A stretch of DNA of 64,000 nucleotides from Harmonia axyridis (Eukaryota > Arthropoda > Insecta > Coleoptera > Coccinellidae), in the NCBI RefSeq assembly GCF_914767665.1, contig NC_059504.1, forward strand, positions 32,767,720 to 32,831,719, written 5' to 3'. Every line of letters starts with the position of its first letter. Within the stretch, counting starts at the first letter, position 1. Below the pieces are notes generated by a model that was given only the letters and a program-made list of their open reading frames with translations, did no database searches and was not told the origin of the DNA. Positions 35,362-48,871 of this stretch are shown here, one piece after another. Both the position numbers and the translations under genes were made by a program.

Positions 35362-37012
35362 AGAATTTTTTTTATATACAATTGCGCTTTTGTGGACCAC
35401 ATACAATATGTATACAAAAAAAACACACAGATACGAATCTATCATTATCTGCCGTAACATTTTTTTCATTCTGAAAGTGATCAAACCAATGCTTTCCTCT
35501 AACCTTTTAAACTAGCAAGCAATTATTGTGCAGTATTAAAACTTTTTGTCCAGTATATGTGAATTCGCCACGTCACAAAAATCCAAACCTCCTTGTACGG
35601 AGCGAAGTTTGACAGGAAGGTGACATTGGTTGGTTTCTCCGAAAGAAATTATTCTCATGTTTCAAGTACTTCTGGTTTGGGATCACTTCCAAAATGTGCG
35701 TCAACGTGTTATTAACGAAAAATGTAGCAATGGGCTGGGGAATTGTCAGTAATTTCGGATAGATCAAGGTGCTTCGATTCGTCGATTCGTGAAAGAAAGG
35801 CGTAGGTTTATGATGAATACTCTTCCGCAACGGTATTTGAATTTGCCAGTTTTTAACACAAACCTCAAAATCAGCCGAAACCACACTCACATGCAAAAAA
35901 AACTATACAAGTTGATATTCGGTAAAATTTTGCGACTCGAACTTTTTTATTTTCAGCTTAATCTTCAATTTTTTTTTAAGTTGATTGTAAATAAAATTAT
36001 TAATCATCATTATTAATTTCACAGTCTTTCGCATATGCTGGCTTATGGGTCATTATACAGGGTTGATTAGGAGTTCGTTGTTAAACCTTAATTTTTAAAC
36101 ATCCTTGAAACATTTTCGTAGTCGAATTTTTTTAAATTGCCAATTTTTATTAAGAACTATTCCTTTAGAATATTTTGCTTTTTGATTCATTCCCTTAAGT
36201 GCAATAGTTAATTTCTGAGAAAGAAATCATCAACTGTTTATTTTAAGATATGCAATTTTTTTGAAGAGGTGGCTTTGCTTGGCTACTTCATTTAGCAATT
36301 CAGAAAGATTGGCAAAAGTTTCTTCAAGATGATATTGGAAACCTAACTGACAATATGAATCGACGTATGCAAGCAGTAATAAGAACTGGAATTGGTAATA
36401 CAGAATATTAAGCTGAAATTATTGTGAAAAATAAGTTTAATCCGGTTATTTAAGTTGCAGCTGAATTGGTTTATTTTGAAGTCTGATTTTCAATTTGAAT
36501 TTGATAATTTTGCCTTGATAAATTTTCCAATTGCTTATCATTATAACTGATCCATATTGGCATCTCATCATTATTATAGACTCATAAACTGAGCTGTCGA
36601 ACTGAGATTATGGCACAATGAGCAAAGCCATCTCGTCAAAAAATGACATTTCTCAAAGTTGAGTAAGCTTGGATTGGAGGGAGTCATTTGTCTCTTAAAA
36701 ACTAGTGTGTTGCCATGAACCAAAAAACAAAATGTTGAAAATAAATGGCTCTCAGCAAAAATTTGTATTTTGGAAGAATTTGATCTTATCTAGAATTTGC
36801 GGAAAAAAATTCGAAAACTGATCAAAAATTAAAAAACTATGAATTTTACCAAATAATAATTCGTTGCGTTTTTTGCATGTGAGAGTACAACTCGAAATGT
36901 GGAAAAAGGTTCTTTGAAATGTCACTGTCCTAAATTTTAGATTTTTTCATATTTACTGAGAACAAATATCTTTCATTTAGTTTCGTATGATTTTTTCATT
37001 CAATTCAATTTC
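35362..37012. other. Unassigned interval
   Basis: No family called. A single decayed TATACAGGGTTGA end lies near 36054. The minus-strand 107-codon frame at 35573-35896 lacks any recognised motif. Confidence 0.35.
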
Positions 37013-37262
37013 AATGATTGTACCGCAAATGAAATCAAACGAATAATATTATCTATTAAATCAAAAGAATCAACAGATGTTTATGAAGTCAACATTGAAA
37101 TTTTGAAGAAACTCAGTGATGAAATAAGTTATCCTATGTCGGTCTTAATAAATAAGTGTTTGCGGGAAGGCTGTTTTCCAGATGAATTGAAAATAGCGAA
37201 AATTATCCCAATCTATAAAAAAAAAGGTGATAAAAATGATTACAATAACTACAGGCCAATTC
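37013..37262 (+). pseudogene. Reverse-transcriptase fragment (fingers region) of a non-LTR retrotransposon
   Basis: The frame reads NDCTANEIKRIILSIKSKES, then IEILKKLSDEIS, INKCLREGCFPDELKIAKI and IPIYKKKGDKNDYNNYRPI. It covers the segment leading up to and including the NYRPIS motif of the first RT block, and breaks exactly there. Palm motifs and YADD are absent. It is an isolated fragment related to the CR1-like copies at 24.9 and 32 kb. Confidence 0.7.
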
Positions 37263-40200
37263 ATACGAAATCGCAGAGGAAAACAAATCAGATCAATTAA
37301 TCAAGAATTAATTCAAACAAGAGACAGATACAAATTGTGCAGTAATCGATTTTTTGTTTACTGTCCCAACTCTTCAGGTTTGTACGAGTTAGGAAAACCA
37401 GATGTGTTATGAATAGGCTTCGGTACTGAGTACTCGTCTCCGCTTCATCAGATACAGCACTAATTTTTATTAGTGAATTTCTCTGAAATATATTTTATGT
37501 GATAGACGAAGTTGTTCATTGTAAAAGTTTGTAAAAATCTCAAACCATACTGTGCTGCGGTTTATTCTGAGTCATTTAGGAACAAAGTCAGATTCGCTTC
37601 ATAAATGAATATTCCCACATGTTTATAATCATTGGCAAGACGTTAAAATTATTCAATCATCTCTTTTTCGAATGTATATTACCAAGAAAATTTTACGATA
37701 GAACTTGAAGTGAATTCAGCTTCGGAATATCAAATTTTAGTCGAATGAATGTGTTTTTCATAAATTCAAACTGGTTCGACTCGTCTATCGAGTAAACATA
37801 AATCGTTTCATATTTCTCGCACCACAAAATCCAAAAACATCCGATTTCTCTGGATACATTCACTGAAATTCTGTTTAGTCCAACAAGGAGCTGAAAATAT
37901 TGCGGATATCGAAATGAGATCATAACAGAAAACGTTAGAGAATCAACACATGACCGAAATATCAAAAATAATATTATCGATATTTCAGTGGGAGCTACCA
38001 AAATGGGAGCGGCAGTGTTAAAATCAATATCACTTGATTGATTTATTCTTAGATTCCTTTTCCAGGAATTTATAGCGAAAATAAGGGGAAACCCAAAAAA
38101 AAATTCAAATGATGATTTGTATTTATTGGTATATATAAATATCATTATTCAACGATGAAAGTACGGAACTGATGATTCTCGAAATATTTTTGTCAATGGT
38201 TATCGATAATTTGAGTTGACGATTAATACTAACAGGACTAAAATGTATAAGAAATATTTCTTTATTCAGGGTAGTATGTGAAGTGAAGAAGACACAGAAT
38301 TCAATGGAATTTGCCGTAATCCGTGCCAAATATTTTTGGTAACGGTACATTTTTTCGTTAATGATATCTTATGAACGATTTTTTTCTATTATGACAATCT
38401 CGAGGTTGATTTTCATAACAACTAGTTTATGTTGTAAATCCAATAAAACATTAATGACTGCTCATAACTTGCTTATGATGAGTTTATAGAAAAAATAAGT
38501 AATTAGTAGTAAAAGATGAAATAAACTTCGAATAATTGTCGGATCCTGTCATGAATTCTAATTGAAATATAAAGTTGTGCTATTAAAATGATTATTGTTA
38601 CTATGACCTTCTAAAAACATATTGTAAAATCACATCAATGTATACAAAAAAATGATAATTTAGCGAATGTCAAAGAAAACTTTTTCATTATATATAACGA
38701 AAAAGTACATTATAAAGTAATAATATGGAGGTGTATAGAGAGAGGCCCATGTACTCCAATTTTCCATTTTTAAAATGAAAATCTGAATACAACCGTATAT
38801 TACAGATTTTTGGGAGATCACTCATTTATTTTTGTCAAATTTCAAAACAGAAGTTGATCTGTTTTTTCAATGATCGAAATTTTTCGTTTCTGAGTTCCAG
38901 GGAGGGTTCGATTTTTAATTGGGACAGCCTGCATGTACATAACCGTAATAGATCGTCGCTATAATGGTGAAACACTCTGTATATCATACAACAAAATATA
39001 TACATATAATAATAATTTTCAAAGAGACTTATGTATATATCTACTACTATAATATAACTATTATCTTATTCTAACTAAATTAAGTTTTGAATTGAACTAG
39101 AAACCAATAATCATTTCATTTCGATATCCATAGTACATATATTTCAAAGAACAATTTAGGTGAACGAAGAACAAAGTGCATTTAATTCTCACAAACGCGC
39201 AGAATGTCAATAAACGGTTTTGATTCATAAATGCGCCTCAATTAACCGCTGACGTCTACAACGTACTTCACTTCGAAACCGTCGATATAATTTGAATAAT
39301 GCAAAGTGAAAATATCACGTCAATCTGATCGAAATCCACCGATTAACGAACTCTGATCAAAGCGTGAGTAATGCGAGAAATATCCACCTAAGAATTTTCA
39401 GACGGCGCATTCCAAATCGTTTGGATTCGAAATACAAACAAACAATTACATCCGCCACAAATATTTCTTCAGGTGAATATTTTTCAGGACATTTGGGACG
39501 ATTCTTGAACCCGAAAATACAGGATGGACTAATACTCCTTTCAGAATTCCAGAAGTCATAAATAGTGGATTATTAAGGAGATTAAGCCGTAATTAAACAA
39601 ATTATGTTTTTTACACATTTCAATTAATTTTGAATTTTCATTTGAAAACGTTTCCATGGAAAATTTAAAAAGTTATGACTGTTCACAAAGAGGGCAACGA
39701 ATAGACAAATCGATTTTATTATCTAGCGACAATATTTATAGTAATTTGTTATACATAGATGAACTATATAACTACGAAAGAAAATATTATCCCTATTTCA
39801 ATAAGGATAGTTAAGGAATATTATTAAATCAATGATTGCTCATAAGAAAAGTGAAGAATTCTCAAATTTAGTAATTGCAGGTTTCTTCAAATTATTTGAA
39901 TTATTGAAAAACGCTTGATCTGCGGTCCATCCTGTGCTTGATGAATAAACTTTAGTGTCATTTGTTGGCCACATGCCAGGACGATTGTTGCAGTCTTTTT
40001 CTGACTGAACGAAACAAATCTTCCTTCGAGAAAAAAAGAACAACGGGATATATACACTGATTTATAATATTTTGTCCCAATTATAAATTGCAAATTCTTC
40101 CGAAAATATAATCGGTACAACACAGTTGTCGAAAACAAGAGAGATGTATGTCCTTTAGTTGGGCAAGTTATTCCATACGGTTTATGTTGGGGCAACATAA

Positions 40201-40554
40201 TTCCATTACTCATTCTGAATTTATGGCGAATATTTCTGTAAATGATGCACCCGTTTCAATCGGAAAACTTCAAATAGAGGCTAGAATGTTCTAGCAATAT
40301 CGATATGTGTGTAGTGTAAAAAAATCTATAGTATGTATGTAAGTGAAAATATTTTCTTACTGTATACTCTGGAATTTTTAGTTTTGGATTCTATAGAATT
40401 CAAAAATTGAATAAAAAAAATACTCGGATACTCATAGCATTGATTCTTTCAGCTAGAGAATCTAATCTATCAGTTTTTAAAGCTGAAAAAAAATTGAAAA
40501 AAATTAATTGCTCGGATACTAGACGACATTTCTGATCGTGAAATTCGAATTGGT
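37263..40554. other. Long unassigned AT-rich interval
   Basis: No gene family recognised. The minus-strand frame 39840-40043 was examined as a possible exon and not accepted. Near 38925-38985 GGGACAGCCTGCAT...GAAACACTCTGTATA may be worn TIR sequence. Confidence 0.35.
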
Positions 40555-40565
40555 ATGATGATACC

Positions 40566-41374
40566 TAGACATGCATTCAAGTCAAACTAGTTTGATTTTA
40601 CTCACAAACCTGACTTGACTTGAAAATCAAACTTCTTCAAACAGTTTGAAGTTTGAATATCATATTGCGCAACGTGTCTCAACCTGTACTCTGATTCTCC
40701 GCAAATTAGTTATACAGTTAATATTTAGAAGAATACTCTTGGCTTGTTTTTTTTTAAGTGTGTTTAGCGTGCGTTGTGTCTGAACTCGAGATGTCTGAAC
40801 CTGAACTTTTTTTAAATAGCTCATGCAATTCGGAATACGTACCAGAACAAATTGAGTCTGTTTTTGAAGACCTTGCCTTCCAAAACTTATAAGAAAAAAT
40901 CTGTAGACGAGGCTATATTAATCAACAAGATAAATGAATATACAGATTTCTTTGATATTGCGGCAGTCGATTCCAAAAAAATGATAATTCGAAAGAGCAA
41001 ATTATGTAAAAATAAAGGACAACGGTATAAAAATGCCAATAGTCAAATAGTGGAACTGGACATTAGAAAAGCAACAAAAAGTGGTATGAAGTACAATTTT
41101 CGCAAGCAGCAACACCTTCTGGATCAAGTATTATTTGTGGTTAACAACATTTTTATGTTTTTTTGACAATTTTGGATCCAACGTTTGCGTTGGATTTTAC
41201 CAATTCAAGGTACATCTACTGAATAAAATAATTTCTCAAACTCTTTCAAACTAGTTTGACGAACAGTTTGAATTTTCAAACCTGTAACCATTGTCCAGTT
41301 TGATTTGACTTGAATAATTTGTCAGTAAGATTGACTTCATTTCAAGTCAAACTGAAACATTCAAGTCAAACTTG
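40566..41374. mobile_element. hAT-like non-autonomous element (809 bp) with duplicated target
   Basis: Identical 11-bp flanks, ATGATGATACC at 40555-40565 and 41375-41385, bracket the element. That is consistent with an 8-bp target duplication plus chance matches. Both subterminal regions are packed with repeated TTCAAGTCAAACT motifs in opposite orientation (at least three on the left near 40575-40650 and five on the right near 41245-41372), as expected of transposase binding sites. The extreme terminal bases are not clearly complementary, so the superfamily assignment rests on the duplication length and subterminal repeats. Confidence 0.55.
40791..41166 (+). pseudogene. Unrecognised ORF remnant inside the hAT-like element
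   Basis: ATG at 40791 opens MSEPELFLNSSCNSEYVPEQ, an acidic 33-residue start ending at TAA 40890-40892. A shift of frame gives a second open run to 41166 (LPSKTYKKKSVDEAILINKI, then lysine-rich sequence). It ends where the right subterminal repeats begin. An acidic, serine-rich start followed by basic sequence is common in transposon proteins, but I do not recognise the family. Confidence 0.3.
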
Positions 41375-41506
41375 ATGATGATACCGCATACAATATTGTT
41401 TTTCAACAAGTAAACCCTTATGATTGATTCAACTAAATGGTAAATGATAATTCAAAATTACTCATAGTTAGAAAATCTAAGAATAACCTCGAAAGTGAAA
41501 TTGAAT

Positions 41507-44395
41507 CATAGACCTTATATCACATGGACAGGCCCTAACGAGACTTTCACGAAGATTTCGCGTCAGGCTGAATATGAAAGAGAGAGATGCAGCTAGATGA
41601 GTCAATGTCAAAATCATATGACCAAAACATTGGACTTTCGTTTGGAAAATCTTGAATTTTTCTTTTATTCTGAATGAAACTCATTGTTATTTTGATATAT
41701 TGGAATTCTAGCAATGTAAACGAGGGTTAGAATTGCTTGAAATCTTTCTTATATTAATCAATTTTCGACTATCAAAAGTTTAATTTTTGTTTGAGAATTT
41801 ATGGAAAAAGCTATAATAAATAATATTTTTATTATTTATATACCAAGAAAGGAAAGCATTTTTTCCTTAGGTATGTATATAGTCTTTTCTACTACTTTTA
41901 AGGTCGTCATTTTTATCAGTCAGGGAGGAAAATGGTACTTCTACTCCTGCCGGGAGGAAAACAGTTTTCCATCCTTCTTTAGGGTCGAGAATGAAGTTTT
42001 CTATTAAGATAGTAGAAAAAATATATTTTTTATTATATCGCAAGTTAAAATGAGAATAATTTTCATATATTTTTATCAAGTGAAAATCGTTATATTATGT
42101 TATTATTGAGTGAAGATGATCATTCTTTCAAATGTTTAGTTGGAATAATCAACTCAATATAGACTAATTCTTAAATATAATCATTTAAAGATTCAAAATG
42201 AAAGTATACCTACTGCTTAGTAATCACCTATTTGTGTTGTTCTATTTTATTACTTTGGCTTTCGACAACCAAAATTCTAAGTACAAATATTATTGATGTT
42301 GATTGAATTGATATTATGGTGGTAGAATGAAAAATCATTTTTACAAACAATTTTATCGTTTAAATACAATCAGTTATGTCTATTACATTTCATTCTTCAA
42401 TTTTGTATTACTTCCAACTAGTTTCGTTCAAGTCACTTATCAATTTGATAATAGTAAAATCTAAAATCCTTCAAAAAATTGTTTCCAGATAACACAGGCA
42501 ATTAAAAAAAAGAGAGTTTATGAATAATTGTATTCATTAAGTTTTTATTGCTGTTCAAAATACATTATTACAATAAATGATTTAAAAAATGGTCCGACTC
42601 TAGCCTATCAGCGCACGAGGAAGAACATATTCGCAGTCGGATTTCTCACTCTCCACTAAGGAGGATATTCACTCTTCCAATCATTTAATATCCAGGATAT
42701 TAAAAAAATATCAGGATTGAGCTCTTCCTCTTCTTAGTTCTAAACTCCTCCAAATCTTGAAATTTATGGATCTTCTTCTCCTTATCTCTCCAAGGATCAG
42801 TTATGATACATTCATTTTTCCTGAAAAATACATATTATAACGTTATAAGTTGTTGTTCACATATGTTAAATGTAATTTTCAACTAAATAACAATTTAAGA
42901 TACCCATTTTCAGCCTATCAGTGAATGAGCTTCTCTAAAGATGAATTTTTAAGCCACGGCACAGAATATGTTCCTCATTTAGTATGGCAATCTAAAAAAC
43001 TGAAAATTTCAAACTATTTGATCTTTATATTTGGTTTTTCTTGAATTGAACTTACATTATTATTGTTTAAATCACACCTAGTATCATAAGTATTTATGGA
43101 CTTGTCTGTACCAAACCAACTGTTGTGTTCTTAAGATCAATAATATCATGTCTTATTTCCATTCTATGTCTTATTGTATCATTTGGTATCATGTCCCTGT
43201 CAGATTTTCCAGCTGCTGTCCACTTCAGAGCTGTATGTTATTATGCTCCTAACTATTGAGTAAATTTTTTTTTATTATTCATATTTATGTTTTTAATCGA
43301 AAATATCCTATTTAACATTGAGATTATTGGTTTTCTTTGGATGTTCCTCTCAGATATTACTTCGTCTAGTGTTCCATTCTTGGAAATCCTCATTCCCAGG
43401 TTTCTAATTTCTAGTATTTCTAATATTAGTATTCAATCTGGGGGGAAAATCTTCCATGGCAGCAGCAGAGGATTTTGATATTATAAACAGTTGTACCTTC
43501 TCTGGTTGCCCCATCTCTTGCTATTTTGTCTCTGGCGGATCCTGTTCAATTTCTTTTGCAATAATTATTTATATAAATTAATAAAATAAGGGACGGAAAA
43601 TAAATAGATATTTCACATCCATAAAAAATAAAATATTAATGTACCTTCAATATTATCTTCAAGACATTTATCTCCATAATTTGATCTCTCAGGTATATAA
43701 TTGGAGAAACTGAAAACTGAAGGAATAACATCTTTTTTCAAAGTTTTTGTACCATGAATATTAATAAATCATGTTGATGAAAACGGTTGCTGCATATTTT
43801 CAACAAGGAAAAAGGGTTGAAATCAATTCTTCTTCAGCTTTCATCCACTGTTCCCTTAATTTGTCATCCTTTGGAAAACTGTGAACTGATATTTCCTTTA
43901 TGTATGAATTCAGAGGGTATTAAAAGAAATAAATACTTACGCAAGAAATTTCAACTTTTGGCTTTTTTCTAATCTCGCTGTACAATTGAAGGCTGCACGA
44001 GTGTGAGGCATTTTATTTGATAATTAGTTCTTTTGGTGCTTTGAATTTCGCAATAGCAGATGGATTCTAAAAAAAAATGGGCTTTCGATTAATTTTCAAG
44101 ATGAAATCGGCCTTTCAATAAGTTTCATGAACTTATTGAAATCCGATAAAGATTTCACGGAATACTTACCGCTAATTCCTTTTATTAGAATGTTCAACAC
44201 TTTTACAAATTGAATCAATCAGATTAACTATGTGTTCAATTCAGAATGAGAGAAAAATTAGCAATTTTCTGAATGCGAGTTCAATGTTTTGATCATATGA
44301 TTTTGACGTTGACTCATCTAGCTCCATCTCTCTCTTTCATGTGCGGCATGCCAGAATTTCTCTCTAAGGGCTGTCCATTTGATATTAGGTCTATG
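41507..44395. mobile_element. 2.9-kb TIR element carrying a nested retrotransposon fragment
   Basis: The left arm 41507-41640 starts CATAGACCTTATATCACATG. The right arm 44262-44395 ends with the complement of CATAGACCTAATATCAAATG. They share about 130 bp with moderate divergence, including ATGAAAGAGAGAGAT, AGCTAGATGAGTCAA and GTCAAAATCATATGA. The flanks both contain AATTGAA, a possible target duplication. No transposase is recognised inside. A minus-strand retrotransposon fragment occupies about 42.59-43.56 kb. Confidence 0.6.
42590..43560 (-). pseudogene. RTE/Jockey-type retrotransposon C-terminal fragment and 3' end
   Basis: On the minus strand: near 43510-43540 EKVQLFIISKS; near 43330-43440 IRNLGMRISKNGTLDEVISE, which fits the YLG-x-I-x-x-DG-x-x-D-x-E-I block after the RT palm; near 43220-43260 IITYSSEVDSSW, a worn TYG-E-W block; and near 43100-43200 SDRDMIPNDTIRHRMEIRHD, the following IRN-IR block. 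Several frameshifts separate them. The end near 42590-42760 has a 3' segment (GAGTGAATATCCTCC...GGAGAGTGAGAA...CCGAC) similar to those at 21.4 and 61.3 kb. Catalytic motifs are missing. The clade is uncertain. Confidence 0.55.
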
Positions 44396-45660
44396 AATTG
44401 AACCTGAGTTTTCTTGAAACATTCGAATATGATGCACTAGTTTTCAATGTGGTTTAAATTTTCTTGCCCAACATTCGGAAATAACTCATTCTCTACCCTA
44501 TCCTTTCTCAAATTTCATCTTCCCTGAAACTCAAACATTCTATTCGCACATCTCTACCAAATTTAATAATTCTCCGAAGTAACAACACCAATAAGCCAAT
44601 ATTAATAATTACACTAACAAATCATCGGTGACCTACATTTGTCTGTTTGTTCTGCGTTTAGATAACCTTCCTCATAAACAAAGTCGGTTGTAAATCACTT
44701 TGCAACTTTTCAAGTGTGTACTTTGGGGTATCTGTAACTTTCAACGTTTCCTTTGAGAGGTGCCAGTAGATACATGTTCAACCTTCGCAAACCATAAGTG
44801 GACCATCCAATAAGAGCTCACTAATGATGTTAATCAATAAGAACTCGGACTTCTTAGTGAAATTGTTTGCTTATGGTTCAATAATGTACCTGTCCATCTT
44901 GTTCCGTTGTTATATCCGTTGTATTGTCGTTTTCCATGACCGAATTCTATGATCGGCTGGGATGTTGAGAATTTTTTCTTAATCACTCTTAATTGTATTT
45001 CCTTAATGAACAGGAACGGACAAGGATCCAAGGAATTCAAATATGAAAACAAAAGCATCCACCGGAAGTAATTTCGACCGAATCGATCTAATTATACCTT
45101 ATTCAATTACTCTTAAGGGTATCCAAGCTATGTTTCATATCTATGGTGAAATGGTACGAATGTGGCTAGGATCCAAGCAAAAAATTTGAGCTGAAAAAAT
45201 TTGATTCTAGCAGTAATTTTTCAAATTCTAATTGATATCTACCGGGATCTGTATGATTTTATGAAAAAAGCACTATTGTGAAGTCGGGGAATTCTGAGCG
45301 CTCGTTCATTCATACGCCAATTACACTCTTGAAGACAAGAGAACTGCATATAGGTATTTTTTTCATACATTCTGCTCAATTTTTATTGTTCTTATAACGC
45401 TATCAACAAGAAATTTCAGACGAAGCTTGAAACGATTATTCATATAATAAATTGACACGCAAAATCTGAACTCAATCGGATCTGTTCTCACCTAAAATTT
45501 GGATATTTTCTTTTCAATATTCTTCTTCGATTTTCTATAATTGTGATGAAACGGTCTACATGAAATTTTGCAAAGAATTCAAAGTTGTTGTTTTATATTT
45601 ACTTGGCAAAACTTCAACTCGGTGGGAACTATTGTTGTGGAATTGTTAAATATTTTTTTT
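44396..45660. other. Unassigned interval
   Basis: No feature recognised. Confidence 0.35.
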
Positions 45661-46131
45661 TGCTAAACGCTCTATTAGTGTGACGACACATATCGCTATT
45701 TTAGTTCCCCTGTCAGCGTTCGGAATCCAAACAAATAAATTGTAATTCAAATTAGTACGGTGTCGTGGAAGGAATTGGATTATTTTCATAAATAAGAGTA
45801 TTTAAGGAACAATTTCAGTGTATTAATTGATAGACAGAAGGAACGAAATTAATACCAGTTAGTTTGAATCCCGTATCATTTCCAGATTTTGTAAAAAGCC
45901 GCGTTTATTAGTTTGAACTTCAAGTTCAAACTTACTGGCATTATTATCGTTCCTTCTGCTATCAATTAATAGTAGAATCGTTCCTTAATTAATCTTATTT
46001 ATCGAAATAAGCCAATTTCTTCAACGACAACGTACTAATTTGAATGACAATTTATTTGTTTGGATTCCGAACACTAACAAGAAAACTAAAATGGCGGTGT
46101 GTGACGTCATCACTGATAGAGCGTATTCTGC
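45661..46131. mobile_element. Foldback element (about 470 bp) with about 210-bp arms
   Basis: ACGCTCTATTAGTG at 45667 and the complement CACTGATAGAGCGT ending at 46124 head arms that pair imperfectly for about 210 bp. Shared stretches include TTCGGAATCCAAACAAATAA, TCAAATTAGTACG and TCAATTAAT. A central TTTGAACTTCAAGTTCAAAC hairpin lies near 45921-45942. No coding sequence. Confidence 0.7.
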
Positions 46132-48305
46132 TTAAGTTTTCTATAGTCAAAATCCCAACACGATCGGATCTATAGATAATAATGACGGATATATTCGGTA
46201 GTTAGCAATTTTCTATAATTCTGATGATGTGATCAGCTTAAAATTTCACACGTTGCTTGAAATTCATATTTGATGTACCTAATAGTATATTATTCAACGA
46301 GCGGCAATGTAGGTCATAACTCACGCAAATGAAGTTTGCAGCACAAGTCGCAGGCGAGTTCTGTAATTCATCACTAAACTTTATCTACGACTATAACAAT
46401 AAATACTAAAATACAAGAATAGAGAAAGAACTTCAATGAAAAAAACCCAAAAGTTACCTATAAACGTCAAAATTATCAAAGTGACAGTCCTCCCCTCAAT
46501 AACAATAATGGAATGTTCCATTTCAGCAAACAGAATAGAAGCACAGATGTATAGAAGCACTGAGCCATCTTTTCTGATATATTATAGTGAGCTTTTGCGG
46601 TGAGTTATTATAACTTACGTTGTTTGGTAATGGATACTATTAATTGCTCAAAAGCAGTTGAATAATAAATATATAATTCAGTACTAGTAGATAAACACTT
46701 GAAATTTCACTTCATGTGATCGAAGAAATATTAAGTAATTTTCTTGAATTTTCTATGGTTTCGTTCGAGTTATTTACACGATTCTATATATATTGTCAAA
46801 ATCTCAACTAGATCCCATCTGTAAATATTCAGTATTCTACATTTTTTTCCAGAATTCTTCATAAATTTTCAATGGTTCTGATGAGCTTGAAATTGTTATT
46901 TTATTTTTCAAACCGTCGGTACCTCAGTCACGAAAAAATTGAATAATTTCCTTGCGATATTCTTCATGAATTGTCTATAGTCATGGATAAGTCATCAACA
47001 TAATATTTAGCACTAGCCGTCGAAATGTCATTCAACATCCATCCGAAAATTTTCATGTCAATCGAAACAGACACAATTGAATTTTATTATGGATTCATCA
47101 TTAGTTTGAAATCGTTTGAAACATGCTCAAAATTCGAGAAATACAGACTGTGTGAAGAAATTATGAAGTAGGAAAGCTCAAAAAGAGCTACCAAAAAATA
47201 ATAGTATTTTCAGTGTTGGCTCCTAGAAATTTGAAGTTCAGCTCAATTATTCTTTGTATGAGAAACAGAATCTTTTTGTGTCAATGAAGAAGCAATCATA
47301 GAGAAGTTCCAAATTTTATATTTGACATTCTGCAATGTATGGAATGCAAAATTGAAATAAAAAATCCGCCTGTTCACTTTTCAGACTTTTTCTCAAAAAC
47401 TATTGAAGTTATTTGCAATTAAATGCAAATATATCAATTATCACTTTGATGAGTTCTTTTACTTAATGGAAACATCACCATGTGACATTCTCGTGATCTG
47501 TCAATATTCGTTCAGAGGAGGAAACACAAAAATAGTTTATGGTGATTAGTAGAAGATTTTTTTAACGAATATATTCAAATTACATCAGTTTTTTGTAGAG
47601 ATACCATATCATCATTTTTTTTGTTGAAAAGCAGAAAGTTGCGAAAATTATAATTTTTCATTCGCAAACTGAAAATATTGAATTACTACAACTTAGATTA
47701 TTGTTAGAAGAAATTATAAGGAAACCCATTAAAATCGGTGATTTGTGAAACGAAATTCTCTAATTTCGTTATGTACTGAACAGTCACGTGGTGATGTTCC
47801 TCTCAAAGTTGAAATACTCTTCTTACTATTCATTGAACTTTAAAAGTCGAAAAATAGTCATCAAAATTAATCGATAATTTTATATTCTATCAATCGATCA
47901 CAACTTCAAAGAATACTTAAGCTATTGGTAATCGCTACTTAAAAATCCTTCCAATACTTTCTGATACTCGTTTTCATTTAACTCGATTTCATTGAAATTC
48001 CGAAACATCGTTCCATTCCGAATATATCGCAATCGTGAGAACAGAATAAATCGAGGTGCTGCGAATAATATGAAATCCCGCATACTTTATTATTGTGTTA
48101 AAAGGTTATTGTACCCCAACTCAAGCGTGAATTGCAATCGCCATTAAAACTCGCATATCGGTCTATATTTTGTCTGTTTTCTAGACAGAAGTAAATAACA
48201 ACATTGTATTATATTATCGAACCATTCTAAAGTGATTATGGCATACTGAGGCATCAGTTTTTGCGTCAGCTCGTTTGAGAACAGAAGGCTTATACAATAG
48301 TATAT
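46132..48305. other. Unassigned interval
   Basis: No feature recognised in this AT-rich stretch. Confidence 0.35.
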
Positions 48306-48424
48306 TCTAAAACAAGTTGCAGAATGGGCTCCCATTCCAACACGAATGCGAAATTCGAAAACGAGCGACGAAGGAGCGAGTTTTGGAACGCATGAGTGTT
48401 GGAATTGCCTTCTGCAACGAGTAT
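48306..48424. repeat. Imperfect palindrome of about 120 bp
   Basis: AAGTTGCAGAA...CATTCCAACAC...ATGCG on the left (48312-48352) is answered by CGCATGAGTGTTGGAATTGC...TTCTGCAACGAGT on the right (48390-48424). The centre carries GAGCGACGAAGGAGCGAG. The open frames across it on both strands are by-products of the palindrome. It is probably a miniature element of unknown family. Confidence 0.45.
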
Positions 48425-48808
48425 TAGACGATATTTTCTCTATTTCAGTCGAGCTTTGCGAAATATTGTCGAAATTCAATAAAAAATTCAGATTATATAT
48501 CCTAGTGACTTTTGTATTGTATCTTGGCTGTTGGTGTGACTGTTACGAAAATTGACAGATTACGGAATTTGAATATGAATCGTATGTTTCGAATTTAGAC
48601 ATAATTTACAATTACACATTAAATTCGTGAATTATGTCTAACTAAATCGATTTAACACTACCAGAATTATGAGAATTTGCGAATATGTAGCAAATCATTT
48701 CTCTATACCCCCAAATTATATTATATTGACAATTATTGACGTTTGTTGAAATTTGATAGGATTGGAAGTCAGCATAGACAACCACAAAACGAAAAATATA
48801 TCTGAAAA

Positions 48809-48871
48809 CGATGCTGTAATGAGTTCATTACAGCACTGTTTTTTAGAACTGTAATGAACTCATTACGATAC
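48809..48871. repeat. Pair of CTGTAATGA palindromes
   Basis: CTGTAATGAGTTCATTACAG and, 27 bp later, CTGTAATGAACTCATTACG. Each is self-complementary except at the centre or edge, and the two are reverse complements of each other. They could form either two small hairpins or one larger one. Confidence 0.6.

Noticed and set aside
35573..35896. 107-codon minus-strand frame and overlapping plus-strand DHFQNVRQRV-like reading
   Set aside because: Possibly worn transposase, but no catalytic or terminal motif could be identified on either strand.
39840..40043. Minus-strand frame with DCNNRPGMWPTNDTKVYSSS, considered as an exon
   Set aside because: The composition looks protein-like, but there is no family match that I know and the same bases are open in another frame on the same strand.
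48144..48555. Overlapping frames on both strands around the GAGCGACGAAGGAGCGAG block
   Set aside because: An imperfect palindrome keeps frames open on both strands. No protein family matches.
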